DNA from: Ashinkailepas kermadecensis
Lineage: Eukaryota > Arthropoda > Thecostraca > Neolepadidae
Direction of reading: 5' to 3'
NCBI GenBank assembly: GCA_034440615.1
Contig: JAOTOM010004622.1
Location: 92,001 to 156,000, forward strand
DNA: 64,000 nt
This document shows positions 1-60,300 of the stretch, piece after piece. The notes beneath the pieces were generated by a model that had not been told where the DNA came from, did no database searches, and saw nothing but the letters and a program-made list of their open reading frames with translations. Made by a program: the position numbers and the translations under genes. Positions within the stretch are counted from its first letter, which is position 1. Every line of letters starts with the position of its first letter.

Positions 1-519
1 GACCGCTGCCTATCACAAGAGCCGCACTGCCTGAAACAGCCCAGACCAGGCACAGAGTGAGACCAACCACCGACAGACGAGCTCCGCCACCGGTACACTT
101 GTGGACGAACACAGGAAAATGTGCACGGAAAACCGACAGAAACGCCCAAATCAAAAAGTGAACAGTTTGTACACAAACTGGGACAACACGAAAGAAGAAA
201 TGAGACTTGAGAAACAAAACCCAGGAAAAGGACATGATGCAAAGGAAACGTCAGCTCAGCATCTTAATTGTCAACAGCAAATAAAGCACTCGATAACCGA
301 GAAGAGCAATAAGCAAACATGGCACTGAAATACATGATATTCCAAGAAAAGATGAAACGAAAGCACCCAGTAAACAGACGCACACCAAACCTAACCAGCC
401 TGGACAGATTGATAAGTATTTACATTTTGACTCCACCTAATAGCCATGGAGCCAGATGTGGGACGAGGGTGGACATGCGTCACCCGAGGAGGGCAACACC
501 TGGCGCTGGCATTACTCAC
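1..519. other. left edge, no gene recognised
   Basis: Presumed scribble intron after exon 25. Short open frames lack family resemblance and good splice sites. Nothing else seen. Confidence 0.5.
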
Positions 520-48780
<48,261 letters not shown>

Positions 48781-48989
48781 GCTGGAGGCAAGGGCGTCGC
48801 CACCGGGGGAGGGGGGGGCAGCGGGGGAAATTTCCCCCCCCCCCCGCCGTGAAACTTGGGGGGGGGGGCGCCGCCCCCTGAAATTTGAGGAGGCCCCTAT
48901 CCGCAAATGCACAGCAAAAAAGGTGAGCAAGGAGGCCGACGGGACAGAAGATCATGCTGTCAATGAGGCCTCAAGACTGACGAGGCCCC

Positions 48990-51900
48990 CAGGAAATATA
49001 ATCAGGTCTCTATAAGAGACGTAGAACAGAGATTGGGAAGAGGCCCCCAGGACGAAAAGGAGGCCCCCCAGGACGCAAATGGGCCCCCAAGACGTAGAAC
49101 AGAGATTGGGAGGAGGCCCTCGGACTAAAAGGAGGCCCCCAGGACGAAAAGGAGGTCCACAGGACAAAAAGGATGCACCCAAGGACGAAAAGGAGGCCCC
49201 CAATACGTAGACCAGAGAATGGGAGGAGGCCCCCAGGACGAAAAGTATGCCCCCAGGACGAAAAGGAGGCCCCCAGGACGAAAAGGAGGCCCCTAAGACG
49301 TAGAATAGAGATTGGGAGGTGGCCCCCAGGACGCAAAGGAGGCCCCCAATACGTAGAACAGAGATTTGGAGGAGGCCCCAGGACTAAAAGGAGGCCCCCC
49401 AGGACGAAAAGGAGGCCCCCAGAACGAAAAGGATGCACGCAAGGACGAAAAGGAGGCCCCAAGACGTAGAACAGAGATTGGGAGGAGGCCCCAGGACGAA
49501 AATGAGATCTCAAGACGTAGAACAGAGATTGGGAGGAGGCCCCCAGGACGAAAAGGGGGCCCCCAGGACGAAAAGGAGGCCCCCAGGACGAAAAGAACGC
49601 CCCCAGGACGAAAAGGAGGCCCCAGGACGCAAAGGAGGCCCCCAAGACGTAGAACAGAGATTGGGAGGAGGCCCCCAGGACTAAAAGGAGGCCCCCCAGG
49701 ACGAAAAGGAGGCCCCCTGAATGAATATGATGCACCCAAGGACGAAAGGGAGGCCCCCAAGACGTAGAACAGAGATTTGGAGGAGGCCCCCAGGACGAAA
49801 AGGAGGCCCCCGGGACAAAAATGAAGCCCCAAGACGTAGAACAGAGATTGGGAGGTGGACCCCAGGACGAAAAGAAGGCCACCCATGACGAAAAGGATTC
49901 CCCAGGATGCAAAGGAGGCCCCCAAGACGTAGAACAGAGATTGGGATGAGGTCCCCAGGACGAAAAGGAGGCCCCCAGGACGAAAAGGAGGCCCCCAAGA
50001 CGTAGAACAGAGATTGGGAGGTGGACCCCATGACGAAAAGGAGGCCCCTAAGACGTAGAACAGAGATTGTAAGGTAGCCCACAGGACGAAAAGAAGGCCC
50101 CCAGGACGAAAAGGATGTCCCCAGGACGCAAATGAAGCCCCCAAGACGTAGAACAGAGATTGGGAGGCGGCCCCCATGGCGAAAAGGAGGCCCCTAAGAC
50201 GTAGAACAGAGATTGTGAGGTAGCCCACAGGACGAAAAGAAGGCCCCAGGACGAAAAGGATGCCCCCAGGACGCAAAGGAAGCCCCAAGACGTAGAACAG
50301 AGATTGGGAGTAGGCCCCCCAGGACTAAAAGGAGGCCCCAGGACGAAAAGGGGGCCCCAGGACGAAAAGGAGGCCCCAGAACGAAAAGGATGCACCCAAG
50401 GACGAAAAGGAGGCCCCTAAGACGTAGAACAGAGATTGGGAGGTAGCCCCCAGGGCGAAAAGGAGGCCCCAGGACGAAAAGGAGGCCCCCAGCACGAACA
50501 GGAGGCTCTCAGGACGGAAAAGATGCCACCGAGACGGGCACGAAGCCACCCAGGTTGGACGAAAACGCTTCCGATGGGTGGCAGAATATTCTTAATTTGA
50601 AAAACGAGGCCCCCAAGATGGAAGAGGATGCCCCTGCAATATACAATTAAGACATGATAGGGGAGATTTCTCCGGACGCAATAGGGGCCCCAAGACGGGT
50701 AAGGAAGTCTCCGCAGGAATGAGAAAAGGCCACCGAGACCAGCCAGATGAGGCCCATATTTTGGCAGAGGAGGACCCTAGAAGAGAAGATCTAGGACTAG
50801 GACGCAAAAGTACCCTGCTAAGAGGATAATGAGGCTCCAAACACAGATAAGGAGGCCCCATGACGTGAGAGGAGGCCCCTAATTTGAAAAAGGAGTCACC
50901 TAGGAGAGGGTAGGAGTCCCCAGAAATCAAGAGAGTGTCAAAAATGGCACGGAGGCAACCAGGATTGCAAAGGAGGCCCCAACAACGGAAAGGAGCCCCA
51001 GAATATGAGAGGAGGACCTAAGACGGAAAAGGAAGCCAGTGGATATGAGATGAGGTTTCGGAGACGCAAAAGCAGGCCCCAAACGGGTGAGGTTCCACCG
51101 AGATAGAAAAGGATGATCCAGAGACGTGGCAGGAGGCACCTAATTCGGAAGAGAACGACACAAGATTGGAAATGAGACCCCATGATGAACGAGGAGGCCC
51201 TTAAAATAGGAGAGAAGGGCCATTGGATAAGAGAGATGGCTCCCAGGCGGAAAAGAAGGCTCGAAGACGGCTAAGAAGGTCCCCGGGAAATAACAAGGCC
51301 ACTAAGATAGGAAAGGTTGCCAGTAATTTGGCAGAGGAGGCGCCTGGGAGAGAAGAGGAGTCCACCAGGAGATAATAGACCGCCCCTAAGATGGGTAAAG
51401 ATCGAATCCACACGCAGAGCAGGAGGCCCCCAAGACGTGAGAGGAGGCCCCTAATTTGAAAAAGAAGGCCTCTAGAAGAGAAATGAGGCACCTGCCGGAC
51501 TCGAGAGGAATCCCTCAAGAAGGAGTAGGTCTTCAGGACCAAATGAGGCCCCGAAGATCGGAAAGAGTTCCCAGGAAATGAGAGGAGGCCCTTAAGATGG
51601 GAGTGGTAGCAAGTATGGAAGGAGGTGAGGTTTCCAAAATTGAAGATCCCTCAAGACGGGTAAGGCTTTGCCAGGATAAAGGAGGAGGCCCACGAGGCGT
51701 GGCAGGAGGCCCCTAATTTGGCAGAGAATGCCCCTCGAAGATGAGAGGAAGCCCCATGCCATGTTAAAGGGGCCCCAGAATGCAAGAGGAGGCCCTCCAA
51801 GACGGGAGAGGAGGACCATTGAATATGGAGGAGGGTAGGACACACAAGGAGACGTCGAAAACCGGTAAAAAGGCTCTAGGAAATGAGACGCTTAGACCCT
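48990..51900. repeat. GAGGCCCCCAGGACGAAAAG satellite
   Basis: A ~20-bp motif GAGGCCCCCAGGACGAAAAG is repeated scores of times, punctuated by AAGACGTAGAACAGAGATTG. Order is regular to about 50.5 kb and then decays. Long frames on the minus strand are array translations. Confidence 0.93.
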
Positions 51901-51959
51901 TAAGACGCCACAGGAGGCCTATAATTTGCAAGAAGAAACCCCTAAGAAATAGTAGAAGT

Positions 51960-53600
51960 CGTGTCTGGGTACTTTAAAATCACGATATGGACCCCAAAAG
52001 ATCTGGCCGGGGCCCCCGCAAATTACGCTGAGCCTGGGGTACCAAAAATTCACGTCCGGACCACGAAAATCATGCCAGGGGCACGACAGGTCGTACCGTG
52101 CCCCAACAGTCTCATTGGGACCAAAACAAATGAAGCTGGAGCAACGAAAAACAATCCGGACATGGATAATCACTCTGGGGGCCCAACAATGACGCCAAAA
52201 GCCCCAAAAACGCATTGGACCCCCAAAAAGTGTCGAGGCCGCTATAGCTCGCGCTAGGGATCCAAGAAAATGATGTCGGGGCCCAAAAGATCACATTGGA
52301 CTAAAAAAGGTCGCGTCGCAGCCCTTGAAAATCACACTGGAGGCCCAGAAGGTCGCGCCGGGGCCCCAAAAGTTGCAGCTGCCCCAAAAATCAATCCTTA
52401 ACCGGAATGTCACTCTGGGACAAAAAAAAACTCCTTCAGTGGCCACAGTGCTATATCAAAGGGGCAAATGCCCCCTCCACCCTGAGAGGGATCCGGATTA
52501 GCTCCAAAGAATCGTGCCGGGGCCTCAAAAATCGCGCTGGGGCCACCAAAATTCGCGTCGGTCCACCAGAATTCGCGTATGGGTCTCCAAATAAATACGG
52601 CGAGCCCCGGAAAACTCGCTCCGAGGCCCGAAAAAATTGCAACAAGAACCGCCAAAATCGCGTTGGGGCCACAGCTAAAATCAACGCGTCCCACAAACTC
52701 GAACCGGGGCCCCCAAATATCGCGCTCGGGACCCACAATTCCCATCGGTAGTCCCGTCGAGGCTCCAACAAATTGGCGTCTAGGGCCACACGTAAGCACA
52801 GTGTGACCACAAACACCGGATCGGTATCCGAAAAAAAATCAAGCTGGAGCCCTCCAAAATAAGGAGGATTCCAACAACTAAATGCCCAGGTAAAAAAACA
52901 TTGCGTACGGCACCGAAAAATAAACCGGATCTCGAACAATCGAGGCGGGATACAAAAACATGGCGCCAAGGGCTGGAGAAATCACGCCGGGATTCGGACT
53001 TTAAAAAAAAATCAGAAAAAATTGACAAAAATCGTATTGAGCCCAGAAAACTGGGGTTGGGTCTCCGGAACCACGCGCCTGGGCGCGATAAGCCGCTCTG
53101 GGACCTAGAAACATCGTACCGAAGCCCCAAAATTGTACTGGGGCCCCACAAGTGTGCGTCAGAAGCCCAAAATAAACACATCGGGACCCTAAGAGCACAA
53201 CGAGGGCCGAAAATACAACTGGCCCTCCAAAGCGCACAGAGTCTCACAAAAGGCGACAGGGCCTTAACACATGTGTTGCAGCCATAAATATACATATTGG
53301 GAGGTTCAAAAACTACACCGGAAGCTCTCAACGCACACAGGGGTCATGATTACGCACAAGAGCCGGAAGAAGTGGCTGGGGCCGCAAAAGGCAACATTGT
53401 TCCAAAACAAACAAAAAGACCGGGCGCTAGATAAACACATCAGGACCACCCACAGGTGGCAGGCTGGCCAAATACAACCACACACACACACACATACACG
53501 GGATCTTCGAAAACGCCCCGACACGTCAAACAAAATCCTCGGTGCACAAAAATGCAACAAACCCTAAAACGAGCAGGTGGTTCGAAAATGTTTTAGGCCC
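51960..53600. repeat. GGGGCCCCAAAAATCGCG satellite, forward
   Basis: Degenerate ~28-bp units alternating GGGGCCCC-like and AAAATCGCGC-like halves. Inverse copies lie at 54.1-54.88 and 57.4-59.5 kb. Confidence 0.88.
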
Positions 53601-53749
53601 CTAACAAAAATGGATTGGAGCCATAATACAAAATCATAGACCAAGAAAAACGTAACGGGTCCAAGAAAGAACGCTGAGGCAGGGCCACGGTTCGGTAGCC
53701 AATCTGGGAGGATAGCAGCAAAGATATGAAGTGCATTAAAGCTCAGTGG

Positions 53750-54070
53750 AAACCGCATTTCATAACTACCAGAAAATGTGGGAAGTAGGAAATTAATGAT
53801 CGAATTTAATCAATCGACTTTTCGCAGCGAACGGGCGTTCGCTAGAAGCATTCCATCGCGTCAAATATGGCGCAAGTCTATCACGTGGCAGCAATTAGCA
53901 AACCGCAGAAGGCCTAGCAGAAACCGTAGCATCGCACGAAGTGTGACGAATGCACCGAATACGAAAGATGAGTGTGCACGTGCACTGACGTTGCCGTCGT
54001 GGCGACCGGGTGCTATGAACTGGAATGCCTGAAATTGGGAAATTTTGTATTTTAAAGTGGTGGGTAATAC
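53750..54070. repeat. inverted repeat arm (partner 57.03-57.31 kb)
   Basis: Contains ATATGGCGCAAG, GTGCACGTGCAC and ACTGGAATGCC, found inverted at the partner position. Confidence 0.8.
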
Positions 54071-54099
54071 ATTTTAAATTGAAGTTATGGGCATAATAC

Positions 54100-54880
54100 A
54101 TCTTCGAAACCCTGCTCGTTTTAGGGCTTTGTTGCTTTTTTTGTGCACCGAGTATCTTTTACGTGGCAGGGCGTTTTCGAAGATCCCGATGTGTTTATTT
54201 AGCTCCCGGTCGTTTTGTACGTTTTGGAACCTTGTTGCCTTTTGTGGCCCCAGCCTCTTTTTCAGGCCCTTGTGCGTTCTCATGGCCCCTGTGCGCCTTG
54301 CGAGCTTGCAGTGTATTTTTTTAGAGCTCCCGGTATGTTTATTTAGGGCTGCAACGCATGTTTTAAGGCCCTATCGCTTTTTCGGTGACTCGGTGCGCTT
54401 TGGAGGGTTAGTTGTATTTTCGGGCACCGTTGTACTCTTAGGGTCCTGCTGTGTATATCTGGGGCTTCTGACGCACATTTGTGGGGCCCCAGTACGATTT
54501 GGGGGCTTCGGTGAGATTTTTCTGGGTCCCAGCGCGACTTATCGCGCCCAGGCGCGTGGTTCCGGAGACCCAATTCCAGCTTTCTGGGCTCAACGCGATT
54601 TTTGTGGATCTTTTCTGGGTTTTTTAAAAGTCGGAATCCCGGCCTGATTTTTCGAGCCTCTGGCGCCATGTTTTTGTATCCCACCTATATTTTTCGAGAT
54701 CCGGTATGCCTTTCGGTGCCATACGCAACTTTTGAAGGCATCTGGGAAAAAAATGTTCCGTGCCCCAGAGCCATCTTCCTGACCCGGACATTTATTTGTT
54801 GGAATCGCTCCTTTTTTGGAGGGTTCCAGCTTGAATTTTTGGGATGCCGATCCGGTTTTTGTGGTATAGGTGTAATTTCA
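54100..54880. repeat. satellite block, inverse copy of 52.8-53.55 kb
   Basis: Matches the reverse complement of 52.8-53.55 kb closely (shared TATCGCGCCCAGGCGCGTGG), forming a large hairpin-capable pair about 0.5 kb apart. Confidence 0.85.
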
Positions 54881-56040
54881 GCAATGTGAGGTGACTTATC
54901 AAGGGATACCAAAATAAAACCTTAGAACTGGGTGGTGGAGCTAGGGTTGAAATCCGACCAATCAGAAACCATAGTGGTAGCTTAGGCCCCTCCACAGAAC
55001 AACTTAGTTCATCATTAATTATATTATTTCGAAATGTCCCCTTTGACAAAATAGCGGTCGAAATCCAAGGACTTTTTAATGGGCGTAGGTGCCCCCCCCT
55101 GCAAATCCGTTTGCCCCTTACTGCTTGACGCAAATATAGGTTTTACACTGGTCCCTCAATAATTTTCCGAAACATACGCTCATGGGGCAAAGCCAACATT
55201 AAGGGGACAAATTACCCCTCACAAGCATACAATACAACATCCATGCCCCATATAAAATGGGATGAATGATGTTTTTAAATGCATTTTCTTACAGCAAACT
55301 TCTTTTCTGTTATTACAGCCTGCATGATTAGAGCTTCCCAGCATCCATACCTTCTGAACGTCATTTACAAAACGGTACAGCACAGCGAAAACGATGGGCG
55401 TGACGGCGTGGAATTTGAAGGTTTTGACTATGTATGTACTGACATTGTTGCATTGTTGCATTTTCATTTATTGCATTGCTGTTCAATGCTTGTTCTTGCC
55501 GTCAATTTATTCGCTGAGGATATATTTTAGCTCGTGTGACAGTTGCCTTGCAGCCAGCACCAAATGTTATAAAAATAAACAAACTCCTAAGATGGCGCTC
55601 AGAAAACCAATGCAATCCACTTCTCGTTGTCACCTTTGCCAAATTGTCGTCCTAGGACTGACAAATGATCGTTCAAGCTGGTGGGAATAAATAACAGTAG
55701 TGATGAATCTAGCTATATTCAGTTAGACTTGGAGGTCTTAAAAGTGGGTTGATCAATGGCAGATATCTGTAAGATATGCTTAGCACCAGCCCCGCCAGCT
55801 CGCTGTAATCTAGAGGCCAGCGGGAAGATTCGAGAAAGCATTGAGACGTTGGTTTGTTTTGGCACTTATGTATTTATCCAAATATTACTTATTCATACCC
55901 TGGTATGGCCCAGTTTTCAGCGAAAATGATTTGTGCTATTGCGTTTTGAGTAAATGATGCACCATGCCAAGAACAAACAAAACACCAATATTAAAATATC
56001 TTCCCCATTACCGAACCATAGTAAGAGCCTAAAAACAATA
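54880..56040. other. unique core of the repeat complex
   Basis: 54.93-55.13 kb resembles the right half of the 9.6-kb MITE. 55.2-56.0 kb is unique with no recognised gene. Confidence 0.5.
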
Positions 56041-56348
56041 TGAGACCCTAACACAATGGAGGCCCCCTTTCGGGAACAGGAGGCCCCCTTGCAACCTTGC
56101 CCCCCCCCCTGGAAGAATTCCGTGGCGACGCCACTGGCTGAAGGGTATATCTTCGGGAAAAGGGATTAACGCTCGCACGTCCACGAAGTTCGCCAGATTC
56201 AACTATGGTAAATCCCATCCCTGAGCAGTGCGCACCTCCTGAAGGTGCGCCACTGCTCTTTGTAGTATTTGTGCTTGGGGGTGGGAGCAAACGGATTTGG
56301 AGGGGTCCACCCAAGGCTATAGAACACCAGGTTGAACGCTCCGCTTCC

Positions 56349-56715
56349 CAAAAAGGGAGACGCTTGAGAGGACCATCAATTCTATAATCTTGAGCCGACC
56401 AATCAGCGTTTGACGACCTCCGCCAATCGTGGCAATAGTAAAGGCTGTAGGGAAAAACTTGTGGAAGCTATTATTCATATGTTATTCCATTTTTTCGTGC
56501 TAATGTTCTACAAAGGCATTCTTGCTACTTTAATCTTGATCTTTAATACTACTTTATCACAATGTCACCACTGACAAGGAAACAAATTTGGTATTTGTGT
56601 GAATGTCACCTGTTTCGCCGCACTAAAGACAAAATATGTTTGTTTACCATTGTCACGACCGACGGAGGTCGTCAAACGCTGATTGGTCGGCTCAAGCGTC
56701 TCCCTTTTTTTGTTA
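56349..56715. repeat. 367-bp inverted repeat
   Basis: Arms with GAGACGCTTGAG and CGACCAATCAGCGTTTGACG (56.35-56.45 kb) recur inverted at 56.64-56.715 kb. Confidence 0.82.
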
Positions 56716-56899
56716 TTGGACTACAATGCTGAAGCGCACCCCCGTAGGTCCACCTACCACCATTTTTTTTTTATAGTCCCAAGATTTCGACCAATATTTT
56801 ATTTTTCATTCAAATGCACCCTTTTAATTTGTTGAATGAAATAATTAGTGTCCAATTTAATTATTTTCCTGTGGAAAGGGGCCCAATCTACCGCCATCG

Positions 56900-57310
56900 T
56901 TTCTGGGTAGCCAGATTTCGACCGTAACCCCCCCCCCACCATGTTCCAAAGTTTTTATTTTATTTTAGTAGGTATCCCTTGATAAGTCACCTCACATTAC
57001 TGAAATTACACCTGCACAAATCACTAAAAATGTAAAATTGTCCTATTACTGGCATTCCATATCAGTTCATAACGACCGGTCGCCACCACGCCAACGTTCG
57101 TGCACGTGCACACCTGCCTTGAGCATTTGGCACATTCGCCACACTTAGTGCAATTATACGGTTTCTGCCAGGCCTCCTACGTTTTGGAAGTTGGTCTTGC
57201 GCCATATTTAACGTCATGAAATGCTTCGTATGGGGGTTCGCTGGGAAAATTCGATCACCTCAATTCGATGATTAATTATCTTTTTCCCATATTTGCTGGA
57301 GGTTAAAAAA
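56900..57310. repeat. inverted partner of 53.75-54.95 kb
   Basis: TATCCCTTGATAAGTCACCT is the inverse of 54.89 kb; the following 250 bp is the inverse of 53.75-54.06 kb. Confidence 0.82.
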
Positions 57311-57399
57311 TCCGGATGCCCGGTGAGCTTTGATGCGCATCATCTCTTTGGTTTAATATCTCCCAGATTCGCTACCGAACCGAGGCTCTAGCTCGGTGT

Positions 57400-59510
57400 T
57401 CATTTTTCGACCTGTTGCGTTTTTCTTTGTCTACGGATGTGTTTGAGGGCTACGGCCCATTTTTGTTAGGGGCCCGGCACATTTTTGAGAACCCAGCGCT
57501 TTTCTAGGTTTTCGTTGCTTTTTGTGCATTGACGATATTTCTGAGATACGCGCGCGGTTCAGAAAACCCAGATGTTTTTGTTTAGTGTCAGGTCTTTTTG
57601 TTCCTTTTTTGATAATGTCGCTTTTTGAGGGCCCCAGTCTGTTTTTAGGCCCTCATGCGGTCTCAAGGACCCGGTGTGCTTTCAGGGCCTCCGGTGTGTT
57701 TTTAGACTCTGCGCTTTTGAGGGCCCCGTGCATTTTCGGCCTCCCGTCGTGCCAGCTGTTTATTTGGGGATTCTGACGTACATTTGCGGGACTCCAGCAC
57801 TATTTTGAGTGCTACGGTGCGATTTCTCGGTGTTTCGGCGCAACTTTTCGGGCCCAGGAGCATGGTTCCGGGGACCCGACGCCAGCTGTAAATGCCAGTT
57901 ACGGCGCCACAAAAATATGGACCAGTACGGTGCCATGTTTTTATGTCCCGCCTCGATTATTCGAGCTCCGGTACGTTTTTTCAGGGCCGTATGCGATTTA
58001 TTTAGGCACCTGGTGCTATGTTTGGGGCTCAGGAGCGATTTTCTTCGCTCGATCCTTCATTTTTCGGAATCCCTCACGATATTGCATAGCTCCGGCTAGA
58101 TTTTTGCCGTGTCCCGAAGCGATTTCTGGGGCCACGCTGTGCTTATTTGAGGCCATCGACGCCAATTTTTAGGAACCCCGACGGGATTTTTGATGCCCCG
58201 ACCAGAATTTTTGGGAGTACCAACAAAAATGTTGGGTCCCAATCACGATATTTGTGGGGCTCGGCGCAAGTTTGCTGGGCGGGTTGCACTTAGAGCTGGG
58301 CCCAGCGTGATTTTGGTGGACCCTGGCGGAAATTGTCTGCCCCGGTGAGAGTTTTCTGGAGATCGCTGTATATATTTGGAGCTCCTAACGCGAATTATGG
58401 GGGCCCCACCCGAATTTATCGGGCCCCGGCGCGATTTTTGTGGACCCCGACGCGATTCTTGTGAAACCACATTTTCAGGATGGAGGACAGTTGCCCGTTT
58501 GGTACGCCACTGCGGCTGCTCAACAAGCTTTTTTCAGCCGATGGCACTCTTCAGAGTAGAAAGGCCCTTCGGATAATTTGCTTCCGGGTCCTGTTCCGAA
58601 ATTTCAGGTGCTCGGGTCGATTCGATCTGGTCCTGTTGTGATTTTTTTTGGGGGTCGAGTTCTATTTTGTGTCGAGTTCTAAGCTCCCTGTGCGATGTTT
58701 GGGCCCCGTACGATTCTTCGTGATCTCGGTGTAATTTTGTTTTCGGTGCCCGGATACTTTCTTTTTCGGACCCGACCCGTTTTTTTTTTGGAGGGGGGTT
58801 CTTGACACGAACTTCCAAGCCGCGGAGTGGCATTCTGGGTAGGAATTGACTTTTGGGGAGCCTGCTGCGCCTTTTGGAGTTCCGGCGCGACATTTTGGGC
58901 ACAGTGTAATCTTTAATGGCTACGACGTGACTTTCTGGGCCTCAGTGCGATTTTTGCGGTCCCGGTATCATTTGTTGGGATCCATAGCGCGAGTTTTGTG
59001 GGCCTTTGACACCATTGTTTGGACCCCAGAGTGATCTTCCACGTTCGGATTGCTTTTTCATTGCCCCGGCTTCATTTTTTGGCTCGTCCTGATGACATTT
59101 TTGGTGTCCCGATGCAACCTGTCAAGCCCCTAGTGTGATTTTCAGTGGCCAGGGGCGACTGTTTGATACCCCCAGCTCGGCGTGATTCTCAGGGGCCCGA
59201 ACCGACCTTTTGGGGTCCCGTCGTGATTTTAAAGGACCCCGCCACAACTTCTTTGGGCTTCCAGCGTGATTTTTAGGGGCTCCGGCACGACTTTTTGGAG
59301 CCAGCGGTATTTTCAGGAGCCCGGTCCCACTTTTTGTAACCCCAGCGTCACTTTTAGGGGCCCCAGAGCGATTGTTTGGGCCCTCTGTGATTCTTAGGTG
59401 ACGCGGTGCGATTTTGGGGCCACGGACGGATTCTTAGGGAGCCCGTCGCAATTTTTTCCGAACCCCGGCGCAATTCTTCGGGCCCCACAACCTCTCAAGG
59501 GGGGGGGGGG
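57400..59510. repeat. GGGCCCCGGCGCGATTTTT satellite, reverse
   Basis: Same degenerate satellite as at 52-53.6 kb on the opposite strand, ending in G runs and a GCACGCCACTG-type terminus near 59540. Confidence 0.88.
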
Positions 59511-59549
59511 GTAGCTGCCCCCTTTGCTGACACCCTTCGGCACGCCACT

Positions 59550-60300
59550 GCCAATGAGCACAGCTTTGTGCCTAACCTGTCACAAAGCCTGGCGTCGCCA
59601 TTGGAGCACAGTCATAAAGAGCTCAGTGGAGCGGACAGCCCTTCACAGCGCGCCACACGAACCAGGCAACAATGAAACCGCCGAAGCTCGAGCTTCGGCA
59701 GTTTAAGATTTCCTGCAGCAGGGCGAACAGAGAAGATGCTTTCTGCTGCACTGCTGCCAAAAAAAAATATCCCTTATGCGATGTGCTAGCTCCTATAACG
59801 TAATGCGTTGTAGATACTTGATTGGCTTACAAAGACCAAACCTAGGCCTTGACCCAAGGCCACCGATGCAACCACTAAGCTGCCTGAGAAATAATAAAAC
59901 CCTTAAAGTTCCAATTAATGCGTTTCACAAACGGCGCGAAAAGAAACCCTGCGTGTGGAAAAGCACCACAATAGCATGGATCCTAGGCATTTCTGGTATG
60001 TGACGTCACGTGGCGTAGGTTTTACTTAGTTCAAACCAAATATACTAGATTTGCGAACTTTGGAGCATGGATGATATTACATGATCCATGCTCCAAAGCA
60101 CCTGTTGTCCCTGGTTATCTTTGCCTGACCCGCGTGCGCAGCTCCAAAGAACATATGGTCCGCCCAGAATACTAATTAGAGGGCTGAGAGCGGCGAATGC
60201 GTTTGAAGTACTGTAGGCGCGGCGCTTGTGCGTTGGTGTCAGCTAGGAGTGTTTTGATTCAAGATCATACATTTTGATTTAGTATTATTATAGGAAAGGG
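59550..60300. other. unique sequence with hairpin
   Basis: A perfect 15-bp stem CTTTGGAGCATGGAT with an 11-nt loop lies at 60058-60098. No gene recognised. Confidence 0.6.

Larger units (their letters stand above)
48793..56132. mobile_element. large satellite-filled element with inverted ends
   Basis: GGCGTCGCCAC at 48793 and its inverse at 56122-56132, each beside long G or C runs, bound about 7.3 kb. The pattern CGTCGCCAC next to G runs resembles the MITE at 9.6 kb. Inside lie satellite blocks and no transposase. It may be composite. Confidence 0.5.

Noticed and set aside
49010..50395. Long minus-strand frames rich in FRPGG and LFYVLGAS
   Set aside because: Translations of the GAGGCCCCCAGGACGAAAAG satellite.
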